DNA of 64,000 nt, from NCBI GenBank assembly GCA_947627545.1, contig CANQWK010000003.1:1-64000 (forward strand), given 5' to 3'. The stretch comes from an uncultured Clostridia bacterium. Lineage in GTDB: Bacteria; Bacillota; Clostridia; Christensenellales; UBA1242. Shown here piece after piece: positions 1-7,466 of this stretch (its first letter is position 1; each line of letters begins with the position of its first letter). The position numbers and the translations under genes were made by a program. The notes beneath the pieces were generated by a model, which was not told the origin of the DNA, made no database searches, and saw nothing but the letters and a program-made list of their open reading frames with translations.

Positions 1-1
1 T

Positions 2-89
2 GCAGAGATGTCTGAGTGGTCTAAAGAGCACGATTGGAAATCGTGTGAGTTGAAAGGCTCCGCAGGTTCGAATCCTGTTCTCTGCGCCA
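2..89 (+). tRNA. tRNA-Ser (anticodon GGA)
   Basis: The acceptor stem GCAGAGA pairs with TCTCTGC, followed by discriminator G and an encoded CCA. The anticodon loop TTGGAAA carries GGA, which reads UCC/UCU. A long variable arm of class II type and a normal TTCGAAT T-loop are present. The gene starts at the second base of the window. Confidence 0.97.
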
Positions 90-96
90 GCTCGTC

Positions 97-157
97 GCAG
101 CACGCTATTAAGCTAAATTTTTTGCAAACAAAAAATTGTAAGCCTTTAAGCGGCTGC
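97..157. repeat. tRNA-adjacent long hairpin, copy 1
   Basis: A long imperfect palindrome begins 8 nt after tRNA-Ser. The outer stem is GCAGC/GCTGC, the next CGCT/AGCG, and the apical stem is an AT-rich ATTTTTTG/CAAAAAAT around loop CAAA. A second copy at 41513-41575 keeps the apical stem and changes both sides of the outer stems in a compensating way. It may act as a transcription terminator, an RNA element or a small mobile palindrome. Confidence 0.7.
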
Positions 158-164
158 TCCTCTA

Positions 165-237
165 CTTTTAACGAGCATTACATTAACTCGTTAAAAGTTA
201 TTGCAAAAACTGAGTTTTTGCTGTTGTTCACTGAACA
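165..237. other. three consecutive perfect hairpins
   Basis: Three inverted repeats lie back to back between tRNA-Ser and the first protein gene: CTTTTAACGAG/CTCGTTAAAAG (165-197), GCAAAAAC/GTTTTTGC with loop TGA (203-221) and TGTTCA/TGAACA (225-237). None is followed by a clear T-run, so they are not classical terminators. They could be processing sites or a leader structure for the gene at 265. Confidence 0.55.
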
Positions 238-264
238 AAATGTCTTATTTAAGGAGAAATTATA

Positions 265-504
265 ATGAGTAAAAAATTAAAGGCATTACGTCGTATAACT
301 ACAACGGCATCAAACAAACCACATATAAAAGAAGAAATTATTGAAATTACAGTTCGTGATGATTATGTGTTTAATGGCAAAAATGATGTAATCCGAAAAA
401 CATTAATTGATAAAAATGGTCAGGAATATGAAGAAATAACCGAGATTATTCCGTTTGCAATAGAAAAAGATTATCTTGATTATTTAAAGAAAAATAAAAG
501 ATAA
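265..504 (+). CDS. small hypothetical protein, 79 aa
   Basis: This 79-residue protein is not recognised. The ATG follows an AAGGAG ribosome binding site about 9 nt upstream, which makes translation believable. It has a basic N-terminus (SKKLKALRR), then a charged region with alternating hydrophobic residues that looks like a small beta-rich domain. It has no signal peptide or membrane segment. It lies 130 nt before a NADAR-family gene on the same strand, across an AT-rich gap, so co-transcription is possible. Nothing in the sequence assigns a function. Confidence 0.6.
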   Translation: MSKKLKALRRITTTASNKPHIKEEIIEITVRDDYVFNGKNDVIRKTLIDKNGQEYEEITEIIPFAIEKDYLDYLKKNKR

Positions 505-633
505 ACTATTTTCGCAAAATCAAATTTGATTTATTTTGATTTTTTAGCGAGAAAAAATCAAAAATCAAAACCATCGCAAAATCTAAATTTAAAAATTAAA
601 TTCAAAATTTAGAATTTCAAAAAAGGAGTTGAT

Positions 634-1116
634 ATGATTTTAATTGAACAATATAGAGACCCTTGGTTGGCGGAAAAATTTGATAGTTTTATAGGTTTTT
701 ATACTAGAGAATTTTTTTGTTTAGATAATTTCTCTTCTTTTGCTGTTGTTTATAAAGGAATTAAATATCCTACCGTAGAACATGCGTATCAGTCATTAAA
801 ATTTGTTGAAACAGACCCTAAAATTGCCAAAGAAATTTTAGAAAGTTTTTCTTCTTATGAGGCACTTACAATTGCTCATAATAATATAGATAAGCAAAAT
901 CCAAATTGGGATAATATTAAAGTGGGCATAATGGAAGAACTTTTGCGGCTAAAATTAGAGCAAAATCCGTATGTAAAGCGTAAATTGTTAGAAACAAAAG
1001 ATTATATGCTTTGTGAAGATAGCCCCAAAGACAGTTTTTGGGGAATTGGCAAAAACCGAGATGGTCAAAATCAATTAGGTAAATTGTGGATGAAATTGCG
1101 TAACGAATTAAAGTAA
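634..1116 (+). CDS. NADAR-family (YbiA-like) protein
   Basis: This 160-residue protein spans a full NADAR domain: the FFCLDNFSSF segment near residue 28, YPTVEHAYQSLKF near residue 50, a W..IK..IM..LL..K block, and a C-terminal DSFWGIG...G.N.LGKL.M..R signature. Family members act on N-glycosidic bonds. E. coli YbiA and plant relatives act on early riboflavin intermediates, and other NADAR proteins remove ADP-ribose from guanine bases in DNA. Which substrate applies here cannot be told from sequence. The start has a good AAAGGAG site. Its only close neighbour is the 79-residue unknown gene upstream, so an ADP-ribosylation toxin-antitoxin role is an inference without a recognisable toxin partner. 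Confidence 0.9.
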   Translation: MILIEQYRDPWLAEKFDSFIGFYTREFFCLDNFSSFAVVYKGIKYPTVEHAYQSLKFVETDPKIAKEILESFSSYEALTIAHNNIDKQNPNWDNIKVGIMEELLRLKLEQNPYVKRKLLETKDYMLCEDSPKDSFWGIGKNRDGQNQLGKLWMKLRNELK

Positions 1117-1192
1117 AAGGTTGTCATTCCGACTGAGTGCGATAGCATGAATGGAGTGAATCTCTTTTTTTTGTTATTTCGATTTGTTTTTC

Positions 1193-1220
1193 ACTTTAAA
1201 TTTAAAATTTTCATAATATA
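1193..1220 (+). promoter_or_regulatory. sigma-K-like promoter of the collagen-like gene
   Basis: AC (1193-1194), then 17 nt, then CATAATATA (1212-1220) matches the known mother-cell sigma-K pattern AC-N16/17-CATANNNTA. The inferred start site would fall close to the AAAGGA ribosome binding site at 1224, giving an unusually short leader, so the match could be fortuitous in AT-rich DNA. Confidence 0.45.
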
Positions 1221-1235
1221 TGTAAAGGATTTTTT

Positions 1236-3011
1236 ATGCAAAATTATGGAAATAAAAATTGCAAGTTAAACAATAATTTAAAATGCAGCCGTAAATGCTG
1301 CGATTGTTGCTGTAAACCAACCGCTCCAGATGTAGATAGTTTTTTTAATTTCTATAAAGGCATGTGTAAGGAAGGCTTTGGTAAGGTTTGTATAACAAAG
1401 CCTGCTATTTCAACCAACACAGTTGTTCTTACCGGACCAACAGGTGCAACTGGTCCAATGGGGGCAACCGGTCCAACAGGACCAAGCGGTATGGCTGATG
1501 AAATTGTTATAGGCGAAATTAGAGCTTCTTATGACGGAACTGCGGCGGTTTTTGAACGAAAAAATGGTCGCCAGCATATTCTTGATTTCATAATTCCAAA
1601 GGGTGATAAGGGCGAAAAGGGAGAGAAAGGCGATAAGGGAGAAACCGGCGAGAAAGGAAATTGTGGCAGTGCAGATAAGATTGCGGTTGCAGGTGTGGAA
1701 ATTTTAGATAACGGCGATGTTCCGCAAGTGGTAGATAATGTTAGCAGCGGAACGCATAATTTAATGTTTAAAATTCCACGTGGGCCTGCTGGCGAAAAGG
1801 GAGACAAAGGCGAACAAGGACCAATTGGATTGACAGGAGCTGCCGAAAAAATTGTCATTGCAGGCGTGCAAACGGTTGACAACAAAGATGAAGCACAGGT
1901 TGAAGATAATTTTGTGGATTTAACACACAACCTTACTTTTAAAATACCGCGTGGCGAAACTGGGCTTAAAGGCGAGCAAGGCGAAGTTGGGCAAACTGGC
2001 CCACGAGGCGAAAAAGGGGACACGGGCGAGGCAGAAAAAATTGCAATAGCATCGGTTGAAGCGGTGGACCAAGGCTCATCTGCCGAAGTAGTGGATAACT
2101 TTCAAAATTTAACACACAACCTATCTTTCAAAATTCCGCGCGGAGCAACAGGTTTACCAGGTGAAACCGGTATGAAAGGTGAGCAGGGCGACCCCGGCCC
2201 AATGGGAGAAACTGGCCCACGTGGTAACGCTATGATTTTTGGACGCTTTTCAACTCAATTTCTTGAAAACACTGCAACTTATGTGGACATCAATCGAACC
2301 AATTTCCCATATAATTATGAAGATTTAATGCCGAAAGATGTAGTTGTAACCTATAACGGTGTTCTTGGTAGCATTCTAGATGTAGATAAAGGCAATAACC
2401 GAATAACACTTCGCCCTGTTGCAAACATAAGCGGTCCAAAAGGAGATAAAGGCGAACCTGGCGAGCCTGGTCCTAAGGGTGATACTGGACCAACCGGACC
2501 AGAACTTATTAAAACATCGCTGGTTTTAGGCTATAACAACGACCCACAAGGTTTTCCGGTTGAGGGCATGCAAATTGCGACTGGTGGACGTATTCCTTTT
2601 GTTAGGCTAGAAACTAATTATGGCAACATTGCTAAGTTAAACCAAGATAATTCAATTCAGTTCAATGAAACCGGCGTTTATTCGGTAAACTTTGTAACAA
2701 ACGCTTATATTAAACCTGCCGGTGCACAATTTGACCCAGCAACAGATTTTGTTGTGGTTGGCTTCCGTGAAGAAAATTCCGAAAAGGTTTTTGCCGCCGC
2801 AAATTGTTGGGCAACTGAACATGCCGAGTGTATTTCAGGGCAAGGAGTGTTTGTGGTTGAAGATATTTCTAAGAAATATGAACTTGTAAATTTGCAAAAA
2901 CGAGATATTTATGTTAATGCAGTAGATATAACAAAAACAATAACTAACTCTTATTTCGCAAGTGTGTTGGCAACTTTAGTTTTTCAAAAATTATCTGAAA
3001 AAACGGATTAA
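1236..3011 (+). CDS. collagen-like spore-surface protein with four repeated globular modules
   Basis: This 591-residue protein opens with a Cys-rich, non-signal N-terminus (about ten Cys in residues 9-52) and then alternates GXY triplets (GPTGATGP, GDKGEKG) with a repeated module of about 40 residues. The modules start near residues 87, 146, 203 and 266 with A(D/E)(K/E)I and end in a HxLxFKIPRG-like motif leading into the next collagen stretch. A further globular segment near residues 340-410 and a C-terminal beta-rich domain of about 160 residues resembling BclA/C1q-type trimerising heads follow. The layout fits an exosporium or spore-coat filament built from collagen triple helices. An AAAGGA site precedes the ATG and a sigma-K-like promoter lies upstream. 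The function is inferred from architecture. Confidence 0.85.
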   Translation: MQNYGNKNCKLNNNLKCSRKCCDCCCKPTAPDVDSFFNFYKGMCKEGFGKVCITKPAISTNTVVLTGPTGATGPMGATGPTGPSGMADEIVIGEIRASYDGTAAVFERKNGRQHILDFIIPKGDKGEKGEKGDKGETGEKGNCGSADKIAVAGVEILDNGDVPQVVDNVSSGTHNLMFKIPRGPAGEKGDKGEQGPIGLTGAAEKIVIAGVQTVDNKDEAQVEDNFVDLTHNLTFKIPRGETGLKGEQGEVGQTGPRGEKGDTGEAEKIAIASVEAVDQGSSAEVVDNFQNLTHNLSFKIPRGATGLPGETGMKGEQGDPGPMGETGPRGNAMIFGRFSTQFLENTATYVDINRTNFPYNYEDLMPKDVVVTYNGVLGSILDVDKGNNRITLRPVANISGPKGDKGEPGEPGPKGDTGPTGPELIKTSLVLGYNNDPQGFPVEGMQIATGGRIPFVRLETNYGNIAKLNQDNSIQFNETGVYSVNFVTNAYIKPAGAQFDPATDFVVVGFREENSEKVFAAANCWATEHAECISGQGVFVVEDISKKYELVNLQKRDIYVNAVDITKTITNSYFASVLATLVFQKLSEKTD

Positions 3012-3432
3012 TAAAAAATTGCAAAAAATATTAAAAATTATTAAAAAATCATGCAAAAATATTAAAATTATTAAAAAATTTAATAAAAAATTAAAATTTT
3101 GAAAAAAATTGATAAAAAAATATTAAATAAATAATAAAAAATTATTTTTTAATTATTTTAATTAATTGGCAAATAAAATAATTTAGGTATTAAATAAAAA
3201 ATATAATCAATTACAGCCGGAAAGTAAGTAGCGTGCTTATTGTAATTAATTAAATTAAAAATTTTTTTAGAAAATTAATAAAAAATTAATAAAATAATTA
3301 AATTTTTAGGTTTTTATATAATTTTTAAATAATTTTTTGGTATTTTTGCCAAATTTTTTATTTTTTATAATTAATAAAAATATTAAATTAACCTTGATTT
3401 TTTCATTTTATTATGTTAATATATTAAAACTT
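3012..3432. other. AT-rich intergenic region with one hairpin
   Basis: These 421 bp are almost pure A/T runs with no believable ORF. The single island of mixed composition, 3209-3247, forms a hairpin: outer stem AATTACA/TGTAATT, inner weak GTAAG/CTTAT pairing, with the GC-richer GCCGG and TAGCGTG in the loops. It could be a small structured RNA, a protein-binding palindrome or the collagen-gene terminator region; there is no T-run. Confidence 0.35.
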
Positions 3433-3520
3433 GGAGAGTTGTCAGAGTGGTCGATTGTGCCGCTCTCGAAAAGCGGTAAGGTGAAAGCCTTCGGCGGTTC
3501 GAATCCGCCACTCTCCGCCA
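3433..3520 (+). tRNA. tRNA-Ser (anticodon CGA)
   Basis: The acceptor stem GGAGAGT pairs with ACTCTCC, with discriminator G and encoded CCA. The anticodon loop CTCGAAA carries CGA (reads UCG). It has a long class II variable arm and a normal T-arm GGCGG-TTCGAAT-CCGCC. Confidence 0.97.
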
Positions 3521-3681
3521 AATTAAAGGTAAAGCGTTCGGTGGCGGATTGCGTGCCAACGGCACGTCCGCAACAAGTTGCGGCGAACCGCGCGTGTACT
3601 CGGGACCCCGTCAACTGCGTTGCCACCCGAGGATTGACGCAAACTAGCGTTTACTTAATGCGAATCCGCCACTCTCCGCCA
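3500..3681 (+). repeat. 21-bp direct repeat of tRNA-Ser 3' end flanking a GC-rich segment
   Basis: The last 21 nt of tRNA-Ser(CGA), 3500-3520, including CCA, recur exactly at 3661-3681. The 140 bp between them are strikingly GC-rich for this genome and full of short inverted repeats, for example CGTGCC/GGCACG, GCAAC/GTTGC and CGTCAA/TTGACG. Duplication of a tRNA 3' end is the usual footprint of tRNA-targeting integrases, so this may be a scar of a lost element or a very small non-coding mobile unit. Confidence 0.8.
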
Positions 3682-3786
3682 GAGTCATAAACCGCGCCTT
3701 TGCTAAATTGTTTTTGAGATATGCTTTTAAAAAAAGAAAGTGGAGTTTATTAAATTTTCAATTTCTTTATAAAATAGCTTAAATGG

Positions 3787-3814
3787 TTTGCTGAAATCTA
3801 GTTAATGTTATAAT
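3787..3814 (+). promoter_or_regulatory. promoter placed for a leaderless transcript
   Basis: A perfect TATAAT (3809-3814) ends 8 nt before the ATG at 3823. A weak TTTGCT (3787-3792) lies 16 nt upstream. No ribosome binding site is present. Transcription would start at or next to the start codon. Confidence 0.5.
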
Positions 3815-3822
3815 ATAAATAT

Positions 3823-4389
3823 ATGAAAATAGAAGAACAAATTAAAAATTGTAGTTTATGCGGACAATTACCAAAGATTTATGAAACACCAATTCAGCTT
3901 GGTACTTCTCCTTTTATAATCATAGGAGAAAGTCCAGCAAAAGATGGCTGGATTATATCTAAGAAAGCATTTTATAATTCTAAACAGCAACTGCAAGGTA
4001 CGGGTAGGGTTTTAAATAAATTATTAAATATTATAGGATATTCTATTAATGATATATACTTTACTGAATGTTGTAAATGTGTTATTGAAAATCGTAAACT
4101 TTTAGCACAGTGTTCTAAAAATTGTATGCCTATTCTTAAACAGCAATTAAAAAGTGTTCCGTGTGAAATTATTATTACAATGGGGTTGCATCCAACTCAA
4201 GCTATTCTGCAAACAAAAATAAAAAAATTTGCAGATGTTGTTGGTAAAATTTTAAATATAAATTTTGAAGGGAAAAGTTGTGTTTTAATTCCTATTTATC
4301 ATCCATCTCCACTTAATCCAAAAGGGTATAAAGATAATTTGCCAATATTTGAAAATTTAAAAAAATTAATTGAATTAAAACAAAATTAA
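3823..4389 (+). CDS. uracil-DNA glycosylase-like protein with Fe-S cysteines
   Basis: This 188-residue protein belongs to the uracil-DNA glycosylase superfamily. It has the CxxC pair C10/C13, a second pair C86-x14-C101 at the spacing used by the 4Fe-4S cluster of family 4 enzymes, a GESPA segment at residues 35-39 in the place of the catalytic GExPG loop, GTGRVLNKLL near residue 60, and an HPSP motif near residue 163. The family removes uracil from DNA; the GESPA and following segment differ from the canonical family 4 loop, so activity or base preference may differ. It appears to be a stand-alone gene with a leaderless-type promoter. Confidence 0.75.
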   Translation: MKIEEQIKNCSLCGQLPKIYETPIQLGTSPFIIIGESPAKDGWIISKKAFYNSKQQLQGTGRVLNKLLNIIGYSINDIYFTECCKCVIENRKLLAQCSKNCMPILKQQLKSVPCEIIITMGLHPTQAILQTKIKKFADVVGKILNINFEGKSCVLIPIYHPSPLNPKGYKDNLPIFENLKKLIELKQN

Positions 4390-4585
4390 AAATAGAAACG
4401 CTAACGCTAAATAAAACTTTTTGTGCTTGATTTATGTTTTAATATGTTCGGCTTTTTTCGTTTACGTTAGTTTGTGTTTATATTATGTTCAGCGTAAAAT
4501 ATTTTTTTGACAAAATTTTATTTTTCTTCTAAAAATCGCTTGTTTATAAAAAAAAATTTTTTATAATCTTAATAAGGAGGGAATT

Positions 4586-5458
4586 ATGGAATTAGTTAAA
4601 AAATCTTTTGCTGAAATTGTTGGCACCGCTGTTCTAGTTGTTTTCGGCTGCGGCGTAGCTATCGTTTCGGGCGCAGACTCTGTTGCCGTTTCTCTTGCTT
4701 TCGGCCTTGCTATTATCGCTATGGCTTACAGCATTGGCAATGTTTCTGGTTGTCATGTTAACCCAGCCGTTTCTCTTGCTATGCTAATTAAAAAGAAAAT
4801 TACATTTAAAGAATTCGTTGTTTATGTAATTAGTCAATTAGTTGGTGCAGCAATCGGCTGCCTTTTCTTGATGATGGTTTTTGGCAAAGATTGTGGCTTT
4901 GGTGCAAACTTAGTTCAAGGCAGAATTATGGAAACTTCTAAAGATTCTAAAACTATTCAATACCTTGCAGCTTTAATTAGCGAAATTGTTTTAACTTTCA
5001 CTTTTGTTTTAGCAATTTTAGGTGTTACTTCTAAAAAAGAACACAAAGCTGTTTCTGGCATTGTTATTGGTTTAACTCTTACCCTTGTTCACTTGCTTGG
5101 ACTTTTCTTAACAGGCACATCTGTTAACCCTGCAAGAAGTTTGTTGCCAGCATTGTTTGCATTGTTTACAGGCAAAGCAGCAATAACTCAAGTTTGGATT
5201 TTTGTTGTTGGACCATTGATTGGTGCAGCCATTGCAGCTTTGTTCCACATGGCATTAGAAGCTATGACAGACAGCAAGGCTGACGAAAATGCAATAGTAG
5301 CTGAAACTGTTAGTGCAGAACCAGCTGTTGAAACTAAAAAAGTTGCAACAGTAGAAGCTAAACCTGTAGCAAGAAAAACTACAAGAACAAAAACTGCTAC
5401 AGAAAAAGTATCTGCTGAAAAAACAACAAGAACTACTCGAGTAAAAAAACAAAACTAA
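4586..5458 (+). CDS. aqpZ: AqpZ-like water channel with basic C-terminal tail
   Basis: This is a 290-residue MIP-family channel with six membrane segments and two NPA boxes at residues 59-61 and 181-183. The selectivity-filter positions appear to be Phe39, His169 and Arg184, the pattern of water-selective AqpZ rather than of glycerol facilitators. After residue 225 there is an extra tail of about 65 residues rich in Ala, Lys, Thr and Glu (KTTRTKTATEK-type repeats). It resembles histone H1-like tails and is absent from standard AqpZ (about 230 residues). The start has an AAGGAGGG site. A strong terminator follows. Confidence 0.93.
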   Translation: MELVKKSFAEIVGTAVLVVFGCGVAIVSGADSVAVSLAFGLAIIAMAYSIGNVSGCHVNPAVSLAMLIKKKITFKEFVVYVISQLVGAAIGCLFLMMVFGKDCGFGANLVQGRIMETSKDSKTIQYLAALISEIVLTFTFVLAILGVTSKKEHKAVSGIVIGLTLTLVHLLGLFLTGTSVNPARSLLPALFALFTGKAAITQVWIFVVGPLIGAAIAALFHMALEAMTDSKADENAIVAETVSAEPAVETKKVATVEAKPVARKTTRTKTATEKVSAEKTTRTTRVKKQN

Positions 5459-5468
5459 CAAAAAAAAT

Positions 5469-5498
5469 AATTGCAGCATTAGCTGCAATTTTTTTTCT
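5469..5498 (+). terminator. terminator after the water channel gene
   Basis: A nine-base stem AATTGCAGC/GCTGCAATT with loop ATTA is followed by a run of eight T, a typical intrinsic terminator. Confidence 0.9.
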
Positions 5499-5522
5499 TT
5501 TGTTTGTTATTGTTTATTGGCG

Positions 5523-5948
5523 TCATTTATCTAAATTGTTAATGTCGTTATTTTGAGTGTTTGATTTTAAATCGTTTTTATTCTCATTGTCATTTTGAGA
5601 ATTTGAGTTTAAATCGTTTTTGTTACATTCTTCGCTATCTAACATGGCGATATTTTGTTTAACTTCAATTCCATATTGTTTAAGTTGTTTAAAAATTTGG
5701 TTGCAGCCCGTTGCAGATAGTCCACTTGCTCCGCCAATTAACATTGCAGTTGCCAAATTATTAGCAACAATTAGTTGCGGACATACATAATAGAAAATTG
5801 TACCAGCTACAACGCCTAGCACGCAGGCTATTATTGGAATAATTTTAATTAAAATAGTGTGCGATGTTGTGCTTATAGCTTTTTTGTATAGTTCTATTAT
5901 GGCATAAACTATGGCAACAATCATCGGCATACAAATTATTTCTAACAT
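5523..5948 (-). CDS. holin-like small membrane protein
   Basis: This 141-residue protein has an N-terminal membrane segment, a second hydrophobic stretch (LIKIIPIIACVLGVVAGTIF) and a third Ala/Gly-rich segment ending ATGCNQIFKQL. The arrangement and the final SGLSATGxNQxxKQL-like motif resemble phage holins of the small three-segment type. The C-terminal 40 residues are a Asn/Asp/Lys-rich repeat (ENKNDLKSNTQNN). It lies beside another small membrane protein on the same strand, with no endolysin or other phage gene nearby. It could be a lysis-cassette remnant or a domesticated membrane protein. Confidence 0.55.
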   Translation of the reverse strand: MLEIICMPMIVAIVYAIIELYKKAISTTSHTILIKIIPIIACVLGVVAGTIFYYVCPQLIVANNLATAMLIGGASGLSATGCNQIFKQLKQYGIEVKQNIAMLDSEECNKNDLNSNSQNDNENKNDLKSNTQNNDINNLDK

Positions 5949-5990
5949 TATTTTTATCCTTATTTTTTATTTTATTTTTAGTTAAAAAAA

Positions 5991-6030
5991 TTCTTTTCAA
6001 CTTTTCTTGCCAAGAAAAGTAACAAAAGAA
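5991..6030. repeat. dispersed palindrome, copy A (diverged)
   Basis: ACTTTTCTTG and CAAGAAAAGT are perfect inverted arms around one base, with outer TTCTTTT/AAAAGAA arms. It is the same family as the palindromes near 36124, 42805 and 44683. Confidence 0.75.
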
Positions 6031-6068
6031 AAATTTAACAAACTGAATTATTTAATTTAAAATTCTTT

Positions 6069-6368
6069 TTATTTCTCTTTAGAAGAATTTTCTATTAAAA
6101 AGTCCATCATTTCATTGCTTACTTTTGTGTAATCGTTAAGGGCGGTTTTAGCATCGCCTTCTTGCTCGGCGTTTTTTAACACATTGCTGTTAGACACTGC
6201 CAATTTACCTAAAGCATTTAGGCTTTTTAAAATTAAAATGTCCTTTTTATTGTTTTCTTCTTTTGTTTTGTTGTCCTCACTATGTCGCTGTTTTATATAA
6301 TGCTGCAATAAGAAAAGCACCATTCCGGATATTATGCTAGCAACACTGCTTATAATTATTGATAACAT
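6069..6368 (-). CDS. small single-span membrane protein, 99 aa
   Basis: It has one N-terminal membrane helix (about residues 2-24), then a highly charged Lys/Glu segment and a helical C-terminal half. The shape resembles phage holin-accessory or haemolysin XhlA-type proteins, but the similarity is only in layout. It lies upstream of the holin-like gene on the same strand, 120 nt away, with a dispersed palindrome between them. A weak GAGGAAAAAA site precedes the ATG. Confidence 0.5.
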   Translation of the reverse strand: MLSIIISSVASIISGMVLFLLQHYIKQRHSEDNKTKEENNKKDILILKSLNALGKLAVSNSNVLKNAEQEGDAKTALNDYTKVSNEMMDFLIENSSKEK

Positions 6369-6689
6369 TTTTTCCTCTTAATTGCCACCAGCATTTTTGT
6401 TAATTTATTTTTATTAAGTTTATTTTTTCTTTACATAATAAATTTTAGTTATGTTTTAAAATATTAAAGTTTTAAATTTACGTTTATAGAATTTTAAGTT
6501 TTAAATTTAAATTAATTTTAATAAAATTTTAAATTTTATCAACCACAAAAATGTTTGGTGGCTACAACATAATATGAAAAATTTTTTAACTTTGATTAAA
6601 TAAATTGTTAACTATATCTATATTTAAAATTAAAAGTTTGGTTTTTAAATAAAATTTTATAATTTACGCAAACTTTGTTTGGAGGGGTT
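6369..6689. other. AT-rich divergent intergenic region
   Basis: This gap separates the divergent small membrane gene and the Ku operon. It holds no ORF. GCCACCAGCATTTTT near 6387 is mirrored by AAAAATGTTTGGTGGC near 6549-6564, an imperfect inverted pair 150 bp apart. A TATAAT lies near 6657, upstream of Ku, without a good -35 box. A CATAATA sequence near 6567 resembles forespore sigma -10 boxes but lacks a matching -35. Confidence 0.35.
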
Positions 6690-7466
6690 ATGGCTTATTC
6701 ATTTAAAGGAGCAATTGAATTTGGTTTGGTGTACATTCCAATTACACTAAAGGCGTGCGTTAAAAATAACAATATAGGTTTTAACATGATTGAAAAACAC
6801 ACAATGAGCCGAGTTAAATATAAAAAAACTTGCGTTGATTGCAACGACAAGGAAGTTAAAAACGAAGATATTGTTAAGGGCTATCAATACGAAAAGGGCA
6901 AGTATGTTATTTTCACCGATAAGGACTTTGAAAAAATTAAATCGCCAAAGGACAAAAATATAGTAATTCAGCAGTTTGTGGACATGGCAGAAGTTGACCC
7001 AATTTATTACGATAAAGCTTATTATGTTCAGCCGGTGGGTGCGGACAAAGCGTTTTGCTTGTTGTTGGAAGCAATGAAAAAGAAAAACAAAGCAGGCATT
7101 GCCAAAACAGTGTTAGGAACAAAAGAATGTTTAATTTTAATAAGGGTGCAAAACGACACAATGCTTCTTAACACCTTGTTTTTTAGCGAAGAAATTATGG
7201 CAAAGCCGCAAATTAAACAAGAAAAAGTGCAAAAAAAAGAGCTAGATTTGGCAACAAATTTAATAAATCAAATGACCGAGCCGTTTAAAATTGAAAAGTT
7301 TAAAGACGAATATAATTTAAAAATAAAAAAGGCAATTAAACAAAAGATAGCCGGCAAAAACATAGTGGAAGAAAAACCAGTTAGGCAGCCTGCCAAAGTT
7401 ATTAACATTATGGAAGCGCTTGAAAAAAGCTTAAAAACCGAACGCCCTAAAAGGAAAGCAAAATGA
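6690..7466 (+). CDS. ku: Ku, NHEJ DNA-end-binding protein
   Basis: This 258-residue bacterial Ku starts MAYSFKGAIEFGLVYIPITL, the conserved N-terminus of the Ku beta-barrel, and keeps EVDPIYYDKAYYV and the core region. It ends with a Lys/Arg-rich tail. The ATG at 6690 is chosen because GGAGGGG lies just before it; an in-frame TTG at 6675 overlaps that site. Ku forms a homodimeric ring on double-strand ends and recruits LigD. It is the first gene of a three-gene operon and overlaps the next gene by 4 nt (ATGA). In Bacillus this system works in germinating spores. Confidence 0.96.
   Translation: MAYSFKGAIEFGLVYIPITLKACVKNNNIGFNMIEKHTMSRVKYKKTCVDCNDKEVKNEDIVKGYQYEKGKYVIFTDKDFEKIKSPKDKNIVIQQFVDMAEVDPIYYDKAYYVQPVGADKAFCLLLEAMKKKNKAGIAKTVLGTKECLILIRVQNDTMLLNTLFFSEEIMAKPQIKQEKVQKKELDLATNLINQMTEPFKIEKFKDEYNLKIKKAIKQKIAGKNIVEEKPVRQPAKVINIMEALEKSLKTERPKRKAK

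Noticed and set aside
1118..1171. Phrase GTCATTCCGACTGAG...GAATGGAGTGAATCTC after the NADAR gene
   Set aside because: It resembles a dispersed intergenic repeat seen in other bacteria, but only one copy is visible here, so I cannot support a repeat call.
1529..2023. 164-codon minus-strand frame inside the first collagen-like gene
   Set aside because: It is a shadow of GXY repeats, with Ser/Pro-rich nonsense composition and no start signals.
3337..3690. Frames across tRNA-Ser(CGA) on both strands
   Set aside because: They run through a tRNA gene and the GC-rich duplicated segment; no ribosome binding site or protein-like sequence.
6369..6689. Forespore sigma-G promoter for the Ku operon
   Set aside because: A CATAATA box is present near 6567, but no matching -35 at the proper distance was found.
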